A stretch of 64,000 bases of DNA from the NCBI RefSeq assembly GCF_019857205.1, contig NZ_JAHWXO010000004.1, forward strand, positions 1-64,000. The letters run 5' to 3'. Within the stretch, counting starts at the first letter, position 1. Every line of letters starts with the position of its first letter. A program made the position numbers and the translations under genes. This document shows, in pieces, positions 61,475 through 64,000 of the stretch. The notes beneath the pieces were generated by a model. It was not told the origin of the DNA, did not search any database, and saw only the letters and a program-made list of their open reading frames with translations. The DNA comes from Qipengyuania pacifica. GTDB taxonomy: Bacteria > Pseudomonadota > Alphaproteobacteria > Sphingomonadales > Sphingomonadaceae.

Positions 61475-63259
61475 ATGAAAGCGTTACTGACCGGCGCTGC
61501 CGCCCTTGCCCTGACCGTGAGCCCTGCCACCGCGCAGGTCTCCGCGGATAAGCCCTCTGTCGAGCAGCAGATTGGCGCCGGCGGCCGTCCGGTCGGCGCG
61601 AACTGGTCGCGCAGTCCGGTAATCGCACAGCATGGCATGGCGGCCACCGCGCATCCCCTTGCCACGCAAGTCGCGCTCGACGTTCTCAAGGACGGCGGCA
61701 ACGCGGTCGATGCGGCGATTGCCGCCAATGCCGCGCTCGGCCTGATGGAACCCACTGGCAATGGCATAGGCGGCGATCTGTTCGCGATCATCTATGATCC
61801 CAAGAGCGGAAAGCTTTACGGCATCAACGGTTCGGGCCGCAGCCCCAAGGGCCAGACGCTCGACCAGCTCAAGCAGAAACTGAACGGCGCCGATGCCCTG
61901 CCTCCCTATGGCGCCTTGCCCATTACCATTCCGGGCACGGTCGATGCGTGGTTTGCCATGCACGAGCGGTTCGGCAAGCGTCCGATGGCCGATAACCTCG
62001 CGCCTGCCATACGGTATGCCCGCGAAGGCCACCCCATCGCCCCGGTCATCGGAATGTATCTCGACCGGGCGTTCAAGGCCTATTCCGCTCGCGAGGATGA
62101 ATTCGATTTTTCCAATGCGCGCAAGGTCTGGTTCGCCGACGGCGCCGCCCCCGAGGCTGGTGAGATTTTCCGCAACCCCGACCTTGCCAATACGCTCGAG
62201 ACTATCGCCCGCGAGGGGCGTGACGCCTATTACGATGGTGCGCTCACCGATGTCATGGTGGACTATCTCCAGGCTCAGGGCAGCGCCTTCACCCGCGAAG
62301 ATTTCGCCTCCCATCACAGCGAGTGGGTCGATCCTGCCTGTGCGGACTACAAGGATGGCTACGAACTGTGCGAATTGCCACCGAACAGCCAGGGCTTTGC
62401 TGCTTTGCAGATGGTCAACATTCTCAAGAATATCGACCTGTCGCAGTGGGAGCGTGGCAGTCCCGAAGCGATGCACTATCTCGTGGAAGCGAAGCGCCTC
62501 GCTTACGCTGACGTTGCACGTTTCTACGCCGATCCGGATTTCAGCCCGTTCCCGCAGGCCTTGCTGTCGGACGAATACGGTGCGGAGCGGTTCGGACTCA
62601 TCGATCCGGCTCGTGCCACCCCGGAATTCGGACCGGGCGAGCCGAAGCTGGAGGGCGAAGGCGATACCACCTACATGACAGTGGTGGACGGCGACGGCAT
62701 GATGGTCAGCCTTATCCAATCGAACTATCGCGGCATGGGCGGCGGGCTGGTTGCGCCCGGGACCGGCTTCATGTTCCAGGATCGCGGCGAGCTATTCAGC
62801 CTCGATCCGGCGCATCCCAATGCCTACGAGCCCGGGAAGCGCCCCTTCCAGACGATCATCCCGGCGTTCGTGAAAAAGGATGGCCATCCCTACATGACCC
62901 TTGGCCTGATGGGCGGCGGCATGCAGCCGCAGGGCCATGTGCAGGTACTCGTCAACATAGTCGATTACGGCATGAACCTGCAGGAAGCAGGCGATGCCGC
63001 ACGCTTCAACCACGATGGTGGCCCACAGCCGACAGAGGCGTTGAACGGTCCCTTTGCCGACCCGCTCGGCACCCTCTTCGTCGAACCCGGCATTCCTGCC
63101 GAAACGGTGGAGCGGTTGCAGGCCATGGGCCACAAGGTCGAGGTGATCGACAACGGCATCATGTTCGGTGGATATCAGGCAATCGCCCGCGATCCCGAAA
63201 CCGGCGTGCTGACCGGCGCAACCGAAATGCGCAAGGATGGGCAGGCCAGCGGGTACTGA
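61475..63259 (+). CDS. ggt: Gamma-glutamyltransferase (proenzyme)
   Basis: A 594-aa periplasmic N-terminal nucleophile hydrolase that transfers or hydrolyses gamma-glutamyl groups of glutathione. A signal peptide ends PATAQ. The self-processing site is Thr 398 in GDTTYMTVVD, where TTH(Y/F) is normal: His is replaced by Tyr, as in some homologues. GGNAVDAAIAA near the start, SNYRGMGGGLVAPGTGFMFQDRG in the second half, and LGLMGGGMQPQGHVQVLVN near the end complete the family pattern. Shares direction with putP, suggesting linked amino acid recovery. Confidence 0.95.
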   Translation: MKALLTGAAALALTVSPATAQVSADKPSVEQQIGAGGRPVGANWSRSPVIAQHGMAATAHPLATQVALDVLKDGGNAVDAAIAANAALGLMEPTGNGIGGDLFAIIYDPKSGKLYGINGSGRSPKGQTLDQLKQKLNGADALPPYGALPITIPGTVDAWFAMHERFGKRPMADNLAPAIRYAREGHPIAPVIGMYLDRAFKAYSAREDEFDFSNARKVWFADGAAPEAGEIFRNPDLANTLETIAREGRDAYYDGALTDVMVDYLQAQGSAFTREDFASHHSEWVDPACADYKDGYELCELPPNSQGFAALQMVNILKNIDLSQWERGSPEAMHYLVEAKRLAYADVARFYADPDFSPFPQALLSDEYGAERFGLIDPARATPEFGPGEPKLEGEGDTTYMTVVDGDGMMVSLIQSNYRGMGGGLVAPGTGFMFQDRGELFSLDPAHPNAYEPGKRPFQTIIPAFVKKDGHPYMTLGLMGGGMQPQGHVQVLVNIVDYGMNLQEAGDAARFNHDGGPQPTEALNGPFADPLGTLFVEPGIPAETVERLQAMGHKVEVIDNGIMFGGYQAIARDPETGVLTGATEMRKDGQASGY

Positions 63260-63289
63260 TCCCGCCCCGGCCTGCCCTTTCCGGCAACC

Positions 63290-64000
63290 TTAGAAGTCGA
63301 CCGAGACCGATCCGCGGAAGGTACGCGGGCGCCCCTGCAGCAGCCGCGCCGTGTCTCCCGATGCGAACGCGCTGTATGAGGAGCTCCAGAACCGTTCGTC
63401 GGTCACATTGTCGACGCCAAAGCGCAGGGTGATCGGCGCGCCGCCCGCTGCAAGCACATAGCGGGCTCCGAGGTCGAGCGTGGTCCAGTCGTCCAGATAG
63501 CTGGTATTGGTCACGTTTGCAGCCTGCTCGCCCGTATGGATGGCGCGTCCGGTCAAGGTGAAACCGGGCACGAAGGGCACGTCCCATTCGACATTGGCGT
63601 TAAGGGTATAGTCGGGCACACCCAGCGCATCGTTGCCTTCGTTCACGCCTCCAGGGGTACGCTTGAGCTTCGCATCGACCACCGACCCGCCGGCTATCAG
63701 GCGCAGTCCATCTGTCGGCTGGACCGTAAAGAACAGCTCGATCCCACGGTTGCGCTGCTCCCCATATCGGCCGAACCGCAGCTGCCCCGGCACGTCGGGA
63801 TCAACCGCCAGATAGCTGCTGGGCTGTTCGATCGTGAATAGCGCAAGGCTTGCCTGTACACGATCCAGCCCAACCTTGCCGCCGACTTCATATTGCACGG
63901 ACCGCGCCGGTGCGAGCGCCTGTCCACCATTGGTAACCGGCAATTCTCCCGACCCGGGATTGTCCGGATCGATACCGCTGACAGGCGCGCGGGCGCCGGG
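63290..64000 (-). CDS. TonB-dependent receptor, C-terminal part (5' end outside window)
   Basis: Only the C-terminal ~236 residues of the barrel are inside the window; the frame remains open to the right edge. The sequence shows the alternating beta-strand pattern, the siderophore-receptor-type motifs YEVGGKVGLDRVQASLALFTIEQPSSYLA, RNRGIELFF and SYLDDWTTLDLGARYVL...LRFGVDNVTDERFWSS, and ends RGSVSVDF with a terminal Phe. These strongly suggest a siderophore-type TonB receptor. The plug domain and TonB box are not visible. Confidence 0.9.
   Translation of the reverse strand, partial: PGARAPVSGIDPDNPGSGELPVTNGGQALAPARSVQYEVGGKVGLDRVQASLALFTIEQPSSYLAVDPDVPGQLRFGRYGEQRNRGIELFFTVQPTDGLRLIAGGSVVDAKLKRTPGGVNEGNDALGVPDYTLNANVEWDVPFVPGFTLTGRAIHTGEQAANVTNTSYLDDWTTLDLGARYVLAAGGAPITLRFGVDNVTDERFWSSSYSAFASGDTARLLQGRPRTFRGSVSVDF

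Overview
The window reads as high-GC chromosomal DNA of an alphaproteobacterium of the order Sphingomonadales, most likely family Erythrobacteraceae. The strongest marker is a circularly permuted, two-piece tmRNA gene whose tag reads ANDNEALALAA. Abundant GTG/TTG starts with 1-8 nt gene overlaps, TonB receptors and the ctaC-ctaD / ctaB-ctaG-ctaE arrangement fit as well. No tRNA, rRNA, CRISPR array, transposase or phage gene was found; most of the window is ordinary core chromosome with a few accessory cassettes.

Region by region. 1-6.9 kb: end of a metal-dependent hydrolase, a GNAT acetyltransferase, ribosomal proteins L21/L27, a lipoprotein, an FNR-box-preceded membrane protein, moaD-moaE, folB, an rRNA-type methyltransferase and thrC. 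7-14.1 kb: minus-strand aa3 cytochrome c oxidase locus (ctaC, ctaD, ctaB, a 42-aa membrane peptide, ctaG, ctaE, SURF1) interrupted by an epoxide-hydrolase-like gene. 14.3-20.7 kb: plus-strand housekeeping run pyrE-pdxJ-acpS-lepB-AI-2E permease-DUF3089-ruvX-two thioesterases. 20.7-25.8 kb: bifunctional PBP, cobS, an MpaB-type oxygenase and an autoregulated-looking XRE/membrane-protein pair. 25.9-31.4 kb: HxlR-type regulator divergent from a tightly coupled seven-gene operon of glutathione transferases, VOC proteins, a DUF1428 protein and a DHFR-like reductase. 31.5-33.4 kb: PadR regulator, HAAS-like membrane protein and CPBP protease sharing a CCTTG-N5-CAAGG operator. 33.4-37.2 kb: small and exported hypothetical proteins, a cold-shock protein and an 840-bp stretch without convincing genes. 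37.3-43 kb: malate synthase G and an arginine-succinyltransferase module (M20 hydrolase-astA-astB). 43-48.6 kb: an 83-aa membrane protein behind a consensus sigma-54 promoter, tmRNA, mscL, LemA/TPM genes, NUDIX, SDR, and a PspC operon with two tiny paralogous membrane peptides behind a second sigma-54 promoter. 48.8-64 kb: recF, tesA/ABC exporter, TonB receptor, typA, outer-membrane barrel, putP, ggt and the end of another TonB receptor.

The most interesting material is regulatory. Two near-perfect sigma-54 promoters, each with a palindrome about 105-110 bp upstream of the predicted start, sit in front of small membrane proteins, one linked to PspC. This resembles the E. coli layout of a pspABC-type operon plus an unlinked pspG, but with different small proteins. 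The HxlR, PadR and XRE cassettes each carry distinctive repeated operators that can be read directly from the sequence. All functions are inferred from sequence recall; no searches were run.
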